Source: F23-B02 sp946405205 (GTDB taxonomy: Bacteria; Bacillota; Clostridia; Oscillospirales; Oscillospiraceae). From it: DNA of 34,248 nucleotides. A model generated the notes under the pieces. The model was not told the origin of the DNA. It was given only the letters and a program-made list of their open reading frames with translations, and searched no databases. The stretch lies in assembly GCA_946405205.1 (NCBI GenBank), contig CAMJGL010000015.1, forward strand, positions 1 through 34,248, given 5' to 3'. Both the position numbers and the translations under genes were made by a program. Shown here piece after piece: positions 7,175 through 15,080 of this stretch. The stretch's first letter is position 1. Every line of letters starts with the position of its first letter.

Positions 7175-7582
7175 TCAGGTTTTGCCCCGGAAGGAGTTGC
7201 CGCACTTGCGGCAGACGATGCTTATCTTCCCCTTGTGTCTGGGGACCCTCAGCGTTGTGTGGCATGCCGGACAGGTGAAGAACTTATAGTCCTTGCGCTG
7301 AACCCAGCGCTCACGCAGCATCTTCAGCTTGCCCGATATGCTGTAACGCATACGCAGGAAGCGATTATTCTCATCGCTGCGCTTATATACATTGCGCGAC
7401 AGCATACGCACATAAACAATGACAAGCAGCGCAAAGGCAATTATCCATATAAGCTGTGAAAGCCTTGTGCCGTTGAACACAACGGCCGCGACCATGAATA
7501 CAAGGCTGACTACCGACAGGAATCTATTGAGCTGATCCGTGCCGTAGCGCCCCGCCATAAAGCGTGCAAATCTTTCTCTCAT
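7175..7582 (-). CDS. Small membrane protein with C-terminal zinc ribbon
   Basis: A 135-residue protein: a basic N-terminus, two transmembrane segments (about 21-37 and 43-60), a basic Arg/Lys-rich stretch (63-100), and a zinc ribbon made of CPAC (104-107) and CRKC (124-127). The ribbon probably faces the cytoplasm and may bind nucleic acid or protein partners; I do not recognise a named family. The ATG at 7582 is preferred over the TTG at 7585 because AAGGTG sits about 8 nt before it. It heads the operon with DUF5685 and the J-domain protein. The 117 bp upstream (7586-7702) are AT-rich with no clear promoter or terminator. Confidence 0.7.
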   Translation of the reverse strand: MRERFARFMAGRYGTDQLNRFLSVVSLVFMVAAVVFNGTRLSQLIWIIAFALLVIVYVRMLSRNVYKRSDENNRFLRMRYSISGKLKMLRERWVQRKDYKFFTCPACHTTLRVPRHKGKISIVCRKCGNSFRGKT

Positions 7583-7702
7583 CAAATGTCACCTTGATAG
7601 AACAATAATTTATCAATGATAAATATTATCACAACCAATATATAAATATATCAAGAAATTGTGAATTTAAGCATAGAGCTGCTGCAATATAGCCCTGCGT
7701 TT

Positions 7703-8560
7703 TCAGCCCTTACTGTACTCCCAGATATATTCAATGGTCGTGCCCTGTGCGCCGTCGGTCTGGGTGCGGACACATTTTATGATATTACCCGGCTCGTCAT
7801 AGCTGTATTCGTTTTTTGTGCTGCTCACAAGCTCTCCCTCGGAGGTGTAAACACTGCACTTTGTTTCGTTGCCCATACCGTCGTAGGTATACTCAGTGCG
7901 GCTTATGACGCTGCCGCTTTCATCATAGCTTATCTTGCCGAGCAGCCTGCCTTCGGCGTCATAGGTGTAGGCGTCTCTGGTCGAGCCGCCCTCCATATAG
8001 TCCTGACGGGTGCAGCTTATCATCGCGCCGGCGGCGTCATATTCATAGGCGTATTCGGCGATCAGCTCGCTTGAGCCCTCGTAATGCTTTTCCCTGACGA
8101 GCTTTTCGCCCTCGTACTCGTAATCGGTGACCGACGCAACAGCCTCTCCCACCATGCTGGTCTCACTGAGCTTGAGTCCCGTTTCGCCGTATTCATAAAG
8201 CACCCTGTACTCCTCGGAGTAATTCTCCGCGTCCTCGGCCACATAGCTCGTCATGGTGCTTATCCTGCCGTCGGGATCTCTTGTGTATTCCTTATAGCTC
8301 ACGGGCGCGTTGTTTATACCGAAGGTGAGCTCCTTAATGACGTCACCGCTGCCGTCATACTCGTAAATGACCGTGTTGAATTTCAGTCCGTTGGGATTAT
8401 ACCATACCTCTCTTATAAGCGTTCCTTCCTCCGCCGTGTAGATATGAAGCTCCTCCGTAGGCTCGGCAGTGGGATCGGGCTCGGGAGTTTCTCTGCCGCC
8501 GCAGGCGCAAAGCGACAGCACCAGCATCAGCGTAAGTGCAAGGCTCACAAGCTTTTTCAT
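7703..8560 (-). CDS. Lipoprotein with YD/RHS-like repeats
   Basis: A 285-residue secreted lipoprotein. The signal peptide ends in lipobox LCAC (residues 17-20), so C20 would be lipidated, and a Pro/Glu/Thr-rich spacer (to about 37) follows. The rest is a run of short repeats of the YD type: YEYDGSGDVI, YEYDAAGAMI, YTYDAEGRLL, YTYDGMGNET, YSYDEPGNII. Such repeats form beta-strand ladders in RHS/YD proteins; here there are too few for a toxin shell, and no toxin domain follows. AAGGAG is placed well before the ATG at 8560. It is a single leftward gene with no visible partner. Binding role unknown. Confidence 0.75.
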   Translation of the reverse strand: MKKLVSLALTLMLVLSLCACGGRETPEPDPTAEPTEELHIYTAEEGTLIREVWYNPNGLKFNTVIYEYDGSGDVIKELTFGINNAPVSYKEYTRDPDGRISTMTSYVAEDAENYSEEYRVLYEYGETGLKLSETSMVGEAVASVTDYEYEGEKLVREKHYEGSSELIAEYAYEYDAAGAMISCTRQDYMEGGSTRDAYTYDAEGRLLGKISYDESGSVISRTEYTYDGMGNETKCSVYTSEGELVSSTKNEYSYDEPGNIIKCVRTQTDGAQGTTIEYIWEYSKG

Positions 8561-8631
8561 GGTTTTTCGGCTCCTTCCGGCATATTATTCGTAATTAATA
8601 TAGCACAGAAATTTTTATACATAAAGACTTT

Positions 8632-8663
8632 TTGTAAAGAAAGAGCAGCTTTGAAGCTGCTCC
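8632..8663 (-). terminator. Terminator of serC-serA
   Basis: On the minus strand a 9-bp stem GAGCAGCTT / AAGCTGCTC with a tight loop is followed by TTTCTTT, just beyond the serA stop codon. Confidence 0.7.
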
Positions 8664-8675
8664 TTCACAACAGGC

Positions 8676-9839
8676 CTACAGCACCCTTACTCTCAAAACA
8701 TCGTCCATGCCGCGGATCGTGTTCGCCGTATCCTCCCAGATCTCGTCGTTGAGGTCTATGACGGTGTAGGCGTATTTGCCGCGGGGCTTGTTTATCATAT
8801 GCTCGATGTTTATATTCTTCGCGGTTATGAGGTCAAGTATGCGGTTTATCATGCCCGGAACATTGTGATGGATGACGCACAGACGGCAGACGCCCATCCG
8901 CTCAAGCTTCGCGGACGGAAGATTTACGGAATTTACGATATTGCCGTTTTTCAGGTACTCATAAAGCTGCCGAGCCGCCATTTCTGCGCACCTGTCCTCG
9001 CTTTCGGGCGTGCAGGCGCCGAGGTGCGGCAGGGCGATGACGTTTTTGCCGCCAAGTATCTTTTCGTTGGGGAAATCGGTGACGTATTTTGCAACTTTGC
9101 CGCTTTCAAGAGCCGCGAGCATCGCGTCGTCATCGACGACCTCTGCACGGGATTCGTTTATTATGCGCACGCCGCGCCGCATCAGCGAAAACGCTCTCTC
9201 GTCCAGCAGGTGGTGGGTATTCTCGTTGTAGGGGATGTTTATGCTTATATAGTCGCAGCATCGGAAGATCTCGCTCAGCTCCTCCGCCCGCCCGACCTCC
9301 TTTGAAAGCCGCCATGCCGCGTCAACGGACATGAACGGGTCGTAGCCGATGACGTTCATATCCATCGCAAGGCAGGCGTTTGCGACCAGAGCGCCCGTAG
9401 CGCCCAGACCCAGCACGCCAATGGTCTTCCCCATGAGCTCGGGCCCTGCGAAATTGGATTTACCCTTCTCCACCAGCTCAGGTATTTTATCGCCCTCGCC
9501 GGCAATGCTTTTTACCCACTCGATGCTGCCCATAACGTCGCGGGAGGCCATGACGAGCGAGCATATTGTCTGCTCCTTGACCGCCTCGGCATTCGCGCCG
9601 GGGCTGTTGAACACTACTATGCCCTTTTCCGCGTACTCGTCGATCGGGATGTTGTTATAGCCCGCGCCGGCTCTGGCAACGCCGAGCAGCTCCGGATTAG
9701 GCTCAAAGCCGTGCATATCCGCGCTGCGGACTATGATGCCGTCGGGATTTTCCACCTCCGCGCCGACATTGCAGCCCAGGGTCTTGAGCCTGTCCAGACC
9801 CACGGGCGATATCTTGTTCATTGTCTTTATATTATACAT
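8676..9839 (-). CDS. serA: D-3-phosphoglycerate dehydrogenase
   Basis: A 387-residue enzyme that oxidises 3-phosphoglycerate to 3-phosphohydroxypyruvate with NAD, the first step of serine synthesis. The N-terminal substrate domain has RAGAGYNNI (57-65). The Rossmann loop is GLGATG (144-149) with D167 for NAD. Catalytic-type residues are R231 (ESRAEV), E259 and H272 (PHLGA). A C-terminal ACT domain (about 315-387) suggests feedback control by an amino acid. The ATG at 9839 overlaps the end of serC by 8 bp (ATGTATAA) and has GAGG about 8 nt upstream; an ATG at 9821 is also possible. It is co-transcribed with serC; no serB is nearby. Length suits the short ACT-type SerA of Clostridia. Confidence 0.93.
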   Translation of the reverse strand: MYNIKTMNKISPVGLDRLKTLGCNVGAEVENPDGIIVRSADMHGFEPNPELLGVARAGAGYNNIPIDEYAEKGIVVFNSPGANAEAVKEQTICSLVMASRDVMGSIEWVKSIAGEGDKIPELVEKGKSNFAGPELMGKTIGVLGLGATGALVANACLAMDMNVIGYDPFMSVDAAWRLSKEVGRAEELSEIFRCCDYISINIPYNENTHHLLDERAFSLMRRGVRIINESRAEVVDDDAMLAALESGKVAKYVTDFPNEKILGGKNVIALPHLGACTPESEDRCAEMAARQLYEYLKNGNIVNSVNLPSAKLERMGVCRLCVIHHNVPGMINRILDLITAKNINIEHMINKPRGKYAYTVIDLNDEIWEDTANTIRGMDDVLRVRVL

Positions 9840-10917
9840 GGTGCTCGACCTCAAATTGTTTCATATAATCGATGAGAGCCGTAACGCCCTCCACGGGCAT
9901 GGCGTTATACAGGGAGGCTCTCATACCGCCGGTCAGGCGGTGTCCCTTGAGATTCAGAAGTCCCCGCTCAGCGGCACCCTTCACGAACTGCGCGTCCAGC
10001 TCCTCCGAGCCTGTGCGGAAGGTAACGTTCATATCGCTGCGCGAGCCGGCTTCGGCGTGGGGGATGAACAGTCTGCTGTCGTCAAGGTAGTCGTACAGCA
10101 GCTTTGCGCGGCTTGATTTCAGCTTTTCCATCGCCTCAACGCCGCCGATGCTCTCCAGCCAGTCCAGCATGAGCCCCAGCATATATATGCACCAGCAGGG
10201 CGGCGTGTTGAGCATACTGTCCTTTTCGATGAGGGTACTGTATGTCATTACGGTGGGGCAGACGGAAAGCTGCCTTCCCGCAAGGGCTTTGTCGATGATA
10301 ACGACCGTAAGTCCCGCGGGAGCCATATTCTTCTGCGCTCCGGCGTAGATAAGACCGTATTTTGATACATCCACGGGCCTTGACAGGATGTCTGAGGACA
10401 TATCGCACACGAGCGTCCTGCCCTCCGCCTCGGGTATCCGCTTCCATTCGGTGCCGTAGATGGTGTTGTTGGCGCAGTAGTACAGATAACTTGAACCGGA
10501 GCTGAGGCTCAGCTTTTCGGGTATATAGCTGTGAGCTCTGTCGGAGCTGTCGCAGGCGATATGTACCCTGCCGTATTTTTCGGCCTCCCTTGCCGCGGCT
10601 GCCGAGAAATGACCCGTGACGGCATAATCGGCGCAGCCGCCCTCGCCCATGAGGTTCAGCGGGATCGCCGCGAACTGCAGGGTGGCTCCGCCCTGAAGGA
10701 ACAGTATCTCGTGACTGTCGGGCACTTTGAGCAGGGCTTTCAGCTTTGCCTTGGTATCATTAAAGATCTCCGCAAATATCTTACTTCGGTGGCTCATCTC
10801 CATAACGGACATTCCGCTGCCCTTATAATCCATGATCTCGCCCCCGGCCATTTTCAGCACGGCTTCAGGCATCATGGACGGCCCCGCGGAGAAATTATAG
10901 ACCTTTTCTCTTGACAT
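9832..10917 (-). CDS. serC: Phosphoserine aminotransferase
   Basis: A 361-residue class V aminotransferase that converts 3-phosphohydroxypyruvate and glutamate to phosphoserine; PLP-dependent, cytosolic. The family start VYNFSAGP is present, as are SHRSK (42-46), FLQGGATLQF (73-82), and the PLP lysine K196 in YAGAQKNMAPAG. The ATG at 10917 is chosen because AAGGAG lies 9 nt upstream; a GTG at 10926 would abut the ribosome site. serA follows with an 8-bp overlap, so the two pathway enzymes are translationally coupled. A consensus promoter at 10955-10983 drives the pair independently of mtaB upstream. Confidence 0.95.
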   Translation of the reverse strand: MSREKVYNFSAGPSMMPEAVLKMAGGEIMDYKGSGMSVMEMSHRSKIFAEIFNDTKAKLKALLKVPDSHEILFLQGGATLQFAAIPLNLMGEGGCADYAVTGHFSAAAAREAEKYGRVHIACDSSDRAHSYIPEKLSLSSGSSYLYYCANNTIYGTEWKRIPEAEGRTLVCDMSSDILSRPVDVSKYGLIYAGAQKNMAPAGLTVVIIDKALAGRQLSVCPTVMTYSTLIEKDSMLNTPPCWCIYMLGLMLDWLESIGGVEAMEKLKSSRAKLLYDYLDDSRLFIPHAEAGSRSDMNVTFRTGSEELDAQFVKGAAERGLLNLKGHRLTGGMRASLYNAMPVEGVTALIDYMKQFEVEHHV

Positions 10918-10954
10918 GATGAGCACTCCTTTCGCAAGATGTTGCTAAACTATT

Positions 10955-10983
10955 ATTATAGGTGACACATATTAGGCTGTCAA
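10955..10983 (-). promoter_or_regulatory. Promoter of serC-serA
   Basis: On the minus strand, TTGACA (10978-10983), a 17-nt spacer and TATAAT (10955-10960). The -35 box includes the TGA stop codon of mtaB (10980-10982). Confidence 0.9.
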
Positions 10984-12266
10984 ATTATTTTTCCTACAAG
11001 TATTTCCCCGGAAACGCCTGTTATTTCAACAGTTTTCACTGTTCCGCGCAGATCCTCGCCCTCGGCGCGCACCAGAACATAGGTATCGCTGTGGCCCTGC
11101 CACATACCGTTCTCCTGCGTCTCGAACAGCACCGGCAGAGTCTTCCCGACGGCACTTTCAAGATATGCCCTGCGCGTTCTTTCCGCCGCCTGCGCCGCCT
11201 GCTTTGCGCGCCTTGCCTTGGTCGCACGGTCGAGCTGACCGTCCATTTTATCGGCGGGGGTGCCGGGGCGGCGGGAATACGGGAAAATGTGCGCGTCGGA
11301 AAAGCCGACCTTCTCAAGAAAGGCAAGAGTCTCCAGATGGTGCTCCTCGGTCTCGCCGGGAAAGCCGACTATAAGGTCGCAGGTCAGGCCGCAGCCGGGA
11401 AAATATCTGCGCAGAAGCTCGACGGCCTCATAAAAGCGCGCTGTGTCATATTTGCGGTTCATGGCCTTGAGCGTCGCGTCGCAGCCGGACTGCAGGGACA
11501 GGTGAAAATGCCTGCACACGTTTCCGCATTCGGCAAGGCGGCGGCAGAACTCCTCCGTGATTATGCTCGGCTCAATGGAGCCCAGCCGCAGTCTTAGCCC
11601 CGGAGCGGCCTTTGAAACAGCGGTGATCACGTCCGCCAGATCGGGCTTGCCCTCAAGATCCGCGCCGTAGGAGGCGATCTCGATGCCCGTTATGACAAGC
11701 TCCCTGTATCCTTTAGCTTCAAGCTCTGCCGCCTGCTTCGCGGCGGTCTCCACGGGCAGGCTCCTCACCCTGCCGCGGGTATACGGAATGATGCAGTATG
11801 AGCAGAAATTGACGCAGCCGTCCTGGATCTTTAGCAGCGCACGGGTATGTCCGGAGACGGCTCCGGCGGGCAGCTCCTCGAACACGCGGCGCTCAAAGGG
11901 CTTGTCAAGGCTTCTCTCGCCCTCGCCGGTGACGACGGTTTTTTCTATTGCCTCGACAAGCTTTGCCCTGTCGGCTGTGCCGTACACGATGTCCGCGCCC
12001 AGCTCCTGAGCCGTGTCGGGACTGAGCTGTGAATAGCAGCCCGAGACCGCCACGACGGCGTTCGGATTCTCCTCACGCAGACGGTGGATGGCCTGACGGG
12101 ATTTGCGTCCGGCCTCGGCGGTCACGGCGCAGGTGTTGACGATAACGGCATCGGCGGCCTCCCCCTCGGCACAGGCTCTGTGGCCGTGCTCGCCAAGAAG
12201 GGTTTCCATGGCCTGCGTCTCGTACTGGTTGACCTTGCATCCGAGAGTGTATATAATATATTTCAT
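10980..12266 (-). CDS. mtaB: tRNA t6A37 methylthiotransferase MtaB
   Basis: A 428-residue radical-SAM methylthiotransferase that makes ms2t6A at position 37 of tRNA. The N-terminal MTTase domain begins YTLGCKVNQYE with cluster cysteines C10, C46 (NTCAVT) and C77 (SGCYSQ). The radical-SAM cysteines are C151, C155 and C158 (CVNFCSYC). The C-terminal 60 or so residues form a TRAM-like RNA-binding domain. LGCKVNQYE is the MtaB signature, against the related MiaB and RimO. The ATG at 12266 has AGGAG 9 nt upstream; an ATG at 12275 directly touches that site and is unlikely. It is divergent from the cysteine desulfurase gene, with only 28 bp between start codons. Its own promoter was not found. Confidence 0.93.
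   Translation of the reverse strand: MKYIIYTLGCKVNQYETQAMETLLGEHGHRACAEGEAADAVIVNTCAVTAEAGRKSRQAIHRLREENPNAVVAVSGCYSQLSPDTAQELGADIVYGTADRAKLVEAIEKTVVTGEGERSLDKPFERRVFEELPAGAVSGHTRALLKIQDGCVNFCSYCIIPYTRGRVRSLPVETAAKQAAELEAKGYRELVITGIEIASYGADLEGKPDLADVITAVSKAAPGLRLRLGSIEPSIITEEFCRRLAECGNVCRHFHLSLQSGCDATLKAMNRKYDTARFYEAVELLRRYFPGCGLTCDLIVGFPGETEEHHLETLAFLEKVGFSDAHIFPYSRRPGTPADKMDGQLDRATKARRAKQAAQAAERTRRAYLESAVGKTLPVLFETQENGMWQGHSDTYVLVRAEGEDLRGTVKTVEITGVSGEILVGKII
12229..12257 (+). promoter_or_regulatory. Cysteine desulfurase promoter embedded in the mtaB coding start
   Basis: TTGACC (12229-12234), a 17-nt spacer and TATAAT (12252-12257) on the plus strand, entirely inside the first codons of mtaB on the opposite strand. 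The predicted transcript start near 12264 leaves about 30 nt of leader with GAGGAG before the ATG at 12295. Confidence 0.8.
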
Positions 12267-12294
12267 AAAAATCATCTCCTGAGGAGCGTCAAAA

Positions 12295-13425
12295 ATGGAA
12301 GTCTATCTTGATAACGCCGCCACGACCATGGTCTGCACCGAGGCGGCGGATATTGCTTATAAAGTCATGACCGGGTTCTACGGCAACCCAAGCTCGACCC
12401 ACACGAAGGGCCGCGAGGCAAAGGCCGTTCTGGACAAGGCCCGCAGGCAGGTCGCCGACGCGCTCGGCTGCAGCCCAAACGAGGTCTTTTTCACCTCCTG
12501 CGGCTCCGAGAGCGATAACTGGGCCATCATAAGGGGAGCCGAGAGCATGATGCGAAAGGGCAGGCACATAATCTCATCCGCAGTCGAGCACGACGCGGTG
12601 AGAAAAACGCTCGGCGAGCTTGAAAAACAGGGCTTTGAGGTGAGCTTCCTTGAGCCGGAGCCCGACGGCTCCGTCTCCGTCAGCGCGGTTGAAAACGCTC
12701 TGCGGGAGGACACAGTCCTCGTCACGCTGATGATGGTGAATAACGAGACGGGCGGCGTGACGGATATCGCGGGTATCGCCAAAATGCTCAAAGCGCACAG
12801 GTCGCAGGCGCTTCTGCACACGGACGCCGTTCAGGGCTTCATGAAGCTGCCTTTCTCCGCGAAAACCCTCGGCGCGGACATGATAAGCATAAGCGGGCAT
12901 AAGATCCACGCGCCCAAGGGCATAGGCGCATTGTATATCAAAACAGGGGTCAAAATCAAGCCCTTTATCCGCGGCGGCTCGCAGGAGGCGGGCATGAGGG
13001 CCGGAACCGAGGCCATGCCCCAGATAGCGGCCTTCGGCGCTGCCTGCGAGACAGCGAAGAAGGGCATGAGGATCAATACCGAAAACATGGCGCGTCTTCG
13101 GCAGTCGGCCGTTGAAAGGATATGCGCCGACATGCCCGAGGCACGGGTGATAGGCGGCGGCGCTCCGCATATTCTCAGCGTGTCCCTGCCGGGCTGGAGG
13201 AGCGAGGTCATCATGAACTTTCTCGAGGCAAAGGGAGTTTACGTCTCCCGCAGCTCCGCCTGCAAGAAGGGCGGGAGGAGCCATGTCCTCGAGGCTATGA
13301 AGCTTCCCGCCGAGGTCATTGACGGCGCGGTCAGGATAAGCTTTTCGCGCTTTACGACGCAGAGTGATATCGACGTCCTGTGCTCAGCGCTCAAGGAAGC
13401 GCACGATACGCTTGCACACAGATAA
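12295..13425 (+). CDS. Cysteine desulfurase, NifS/IscS family
   Basis: A 376-residue class V PLP enzyme that takes sulfur from cysteine as a persulfide for Fe-S clusters or tRNA thiolation. Visible landmarks: YLDNAATT (4-11), GNPSSTH (30-36), H99, N150 and D177 for PLP, the PLP lysine K203 in SGHKIHAPKG, and the active-site C323 in SRSSACKKGGRSHVLEAM. The residues after C323 (Lys-Lys-Gly) differ from the usual Thr-Ser-Gly, but the Cys is in place. GAGGAG lies 8 nt before the ATG. It is divergent from mtaB, whose sulfur-transfer chemistry may make the pairing meaningful, though no thiI or iscU is nearby. A terminator follows at 13436. Confidence 0.92.
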   Translation: MEVYLDNAATTMVCTEAADIAYKVMTGFYGNPSSTHTKGREAKAVLDKARRQVADALGCSPNEVFFTSCGSESDNWAIIRGAESMMRKGRHIISSAVEHDAVRKTLGELEKQGFEVSFLEPEPDGSVSVSAVENALREDTVLVTLMMVNNETGGVTDIAGIAKMLKAHRSQALLHTDAVQGFMKLPFSAKTLGADMISISGHKIHAPKGIGALYIKTGVKIKPFIRGGSQEAGMRAGTEAMPQIAAFGAACETAKKGMRINTENMARLRQSAVERICADMPEARVIGGGAPHILSVSLPGWRSEVIMNFLEAKGVYVSRSSACKKGGRSHVLEAMKLPAEVIDGAVRISFSRFTTQSDIDVLCSALKEAHDTLAHR

Positions 13426-13435
13426 CATATGAGCA

Positions 13436-13475
13436 AAGGCTGCACCTGCCGGTGCAGCCTTAATTTCATTCTTTT
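13436..13475 (+). terminator. Terminator of the cysteine desulfurase gene
   Basis: An 11-bp perfect stem (AAGGCTGCACC / GGTGCAGCCTT) with a TGCC loop is followed by a T-rich stretch. Confidence 0.85.
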
Positions 13476-14749
13476 TTCCCGGACTCTTTTTCCGGTTTTT
13501 CCACCTTGACCATTTCGCCCGTTTCCGGGTCTATATAGTCGAGATCCACAAACAACGCCGTGTCGGTCGGTATCTTTTCCTTTTTAAGCTTCCTGTTTAC
13601 CAGTATCTCGACCGTGGTATAGATTATCACAAACACAGGCACGCCCAGCAGCATCCCCCAGAAGCCGAAAAGCCCGCCGAAAAGTATGATCGAAAACAGC
13701 ACCCAGAAGCCGTTGATGCCGATGGAGGTGCCGAGTATCTTCGGCCCGATGATATTGCCGTCTATCTGCTGCAGGACGATGATGAATATCACGAACCAGA
13801 GACACATCTTGGGATCGACCAGCAATATCAGCAGCGCCGAGGGTATGGCTCCGATAAAGGGTCCGAAGAAGGGGATGATGTTTGTTACTCCGACGATGAC
13901 CGCTATCAGCAGAGCATAGGGCATATTCAGCGCAAGGCAGCCGATATAGCATATTACTCCGATGATAGCCGAATCGAGCAGCTTGCCGGTTATAAATCCC
14001 ATGAAGGTCTTGTCCGCGAATTTAAAGGCTGAGTTGACCTTCATAGCGGTCTTGGGAGTGAGAATGCTGTACATGAATTTCTTGTAGTGTGCGCGGAAGG
14101 CTTCCTTGTTATAGAGAATATATACCGAAACTATTATACCGATAACGACGTTATAAACAGCCTTGAGCACATAGTAAACGCCCGTGGTTATATTCGTCAC
14201 GACGCTCTCCATGCCGGGGAGCACGGTGTTGGTTACCCATTGGGTGAGTGCTTCGGTTATGTTTCCGAAAATTTTGGTCGCGTATTCCTCGATCACGGGA
14301 TAGTCCCGCAGCAGGCTGTCTATCGTGTTATAGGCCGAGTCAAAATAGCTCGGGCTGTTGGCTATTATCGTTGCGATGCTGTCATACACCTGCGGCACGA
14401 TCAGGTATATCAGCGCTCCGATTATAATGACGAGCACTATCTCGGCCAGCGTGACCGCAAGCATGCGGGGCAGCTTTGAGCTGAGCTTCAGTTTGGGATG
14501 CTTCTTCCCGAGCTTTTCGAACATTGGCCTGAACAGCTTATCCTCGTATGTCACCATCGAGGGCAGCAGCAGATATGAGATCACAAGTCCCCAGATAAAG
14601 GGGCTCAGAATACTCAGGAACGAACCGACAGTATCGAAAAGCTTGCCCATGTAGTCTATGCCGAAATAGAAAAGTATTCCGGCAGCAATGACCGCAAAGG
14701 CCGTGATGCCCCATCCGAAATACTGCGAATACTTATGCTTGTTGTTCAA
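13466..14749 (-). CDS. AI-2E family transporter (PF01594-type permease)
   Basis: A membrane protein of about 427 residues with roughly eight transmembrane segments and the characteristic arrangement of the AI-2E family: two N-terminal hairpins, a long amphipathic middle section, and a conserved C-terminal core (GVTNIIPFFGPFIGAIPS, then QQIDGNIIGPKILG). The C-terminus is charged and cytoplasmic. Members include TqsA and Na+/H+-antiporter-like proteins; the substrate here is unknown. The start is probably TTG 14749, 6 nt after GGAGGTG; a GTG at 14758 overlaps that ribosome site. It is a single gene with a good promoter at 14779-14807, convergent to the cysteine desulfurase gene. Confidence 0.87.
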   Translation of the reverse strand: MNNKHKYSQYFGWGITAFAVIAAGILFYFGIDYMGKLFDTVGSFLSILSPFIWGLVISYLLLPSMVTYEDKLFRPMFEKLGKKHPKLKLSSKLPRMLAVTLAEIVLVIIIGALIYLIVPQVYDSIATIIANSPSYFDSAYNTIDSLLRDYPVIEEYATKIFGNITEALTQWVTNTVLPGMESVVTNITTGVYYVLKAVYNVVIGIIVSVYILYNKEAFRAHYKKFMYSILTPKTAMKVNSAFKFADKTFMGFITGKLLDSAIIGVICYIGCLALNMPYALLIAVIVGVTNIIPFFGPFIGAIPSALLILLVDPKMCLWFVIFIIVLQQIDGNIIGPKILGTSIGINGFWVLFSIILFGGLFGFWGMLLGVPVFVIIYTTVEILVNRKLKKEKIPTDTALFVDLDYIDPETGEMVKVEKPEKESGKKE

Positions 14750-14758
14750 CGCCCTCAC

Positions 14759-15080
14759 CTCCGCGCTTAAGCATTTTTATTCTACTCTGACTTCCATTCA
14801 AGGTCAATAAATTTCATGTAAATATTTCTGTTCCTGCAAATGCAAGACCGGTTTTAAATATTATGTTAACCATAAGTAAATATCCGCCGAATACGAAATG
14901 TTGAAAACTATGTTGAAAATGTTCAAAACCCTTGAAATTAAAAGCTTGTTCACAATTCTGTATACCATACAACAATTCTATATTTGTCGAATAAAGCATA
15001 ATTTTGCAACCTGACCGCCTGCAAAATCGATTCATTATCCCTCGTACACTGCATATGATTAACTAATTGGAGGGATAAGC
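14759..15080. other. AT-rich intergenic region with operator-like repeats
   Basis: This 322-bp gap separates divergent genes and has no gene. Besides the leftward promoter it contains TTATG-TTAAC-CATAA (14861-14875), two copies of ATGTTGAAAA 12 bp apart (14898 and 14910), and TTGAA-AATG-TTCAA (14913-14926). The rightward carboxypeptidase promoter should lie here, but I could not pick one with confidence. GGAGG precedes the ATG at 15081. Confidence 0.5.
14779..14807 (-). promoter_or_regulatory. Promoter of the AI-2E family gene
   Basis: On the minus strand, TTGACC (14802-14807), a 17-nt spacer and TAGAAT (14779-14784), with a predicted start near 14772. Confidence 0.75.

Noticed and set aside
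6253..7278. Open frame of 341 codons on the plus strand opposite DUF5685 and the J-domain gene
   Set aside because: The minus-strand genes have clear families, tight operon spacing and ribosome sites. The plus frame has none of these.
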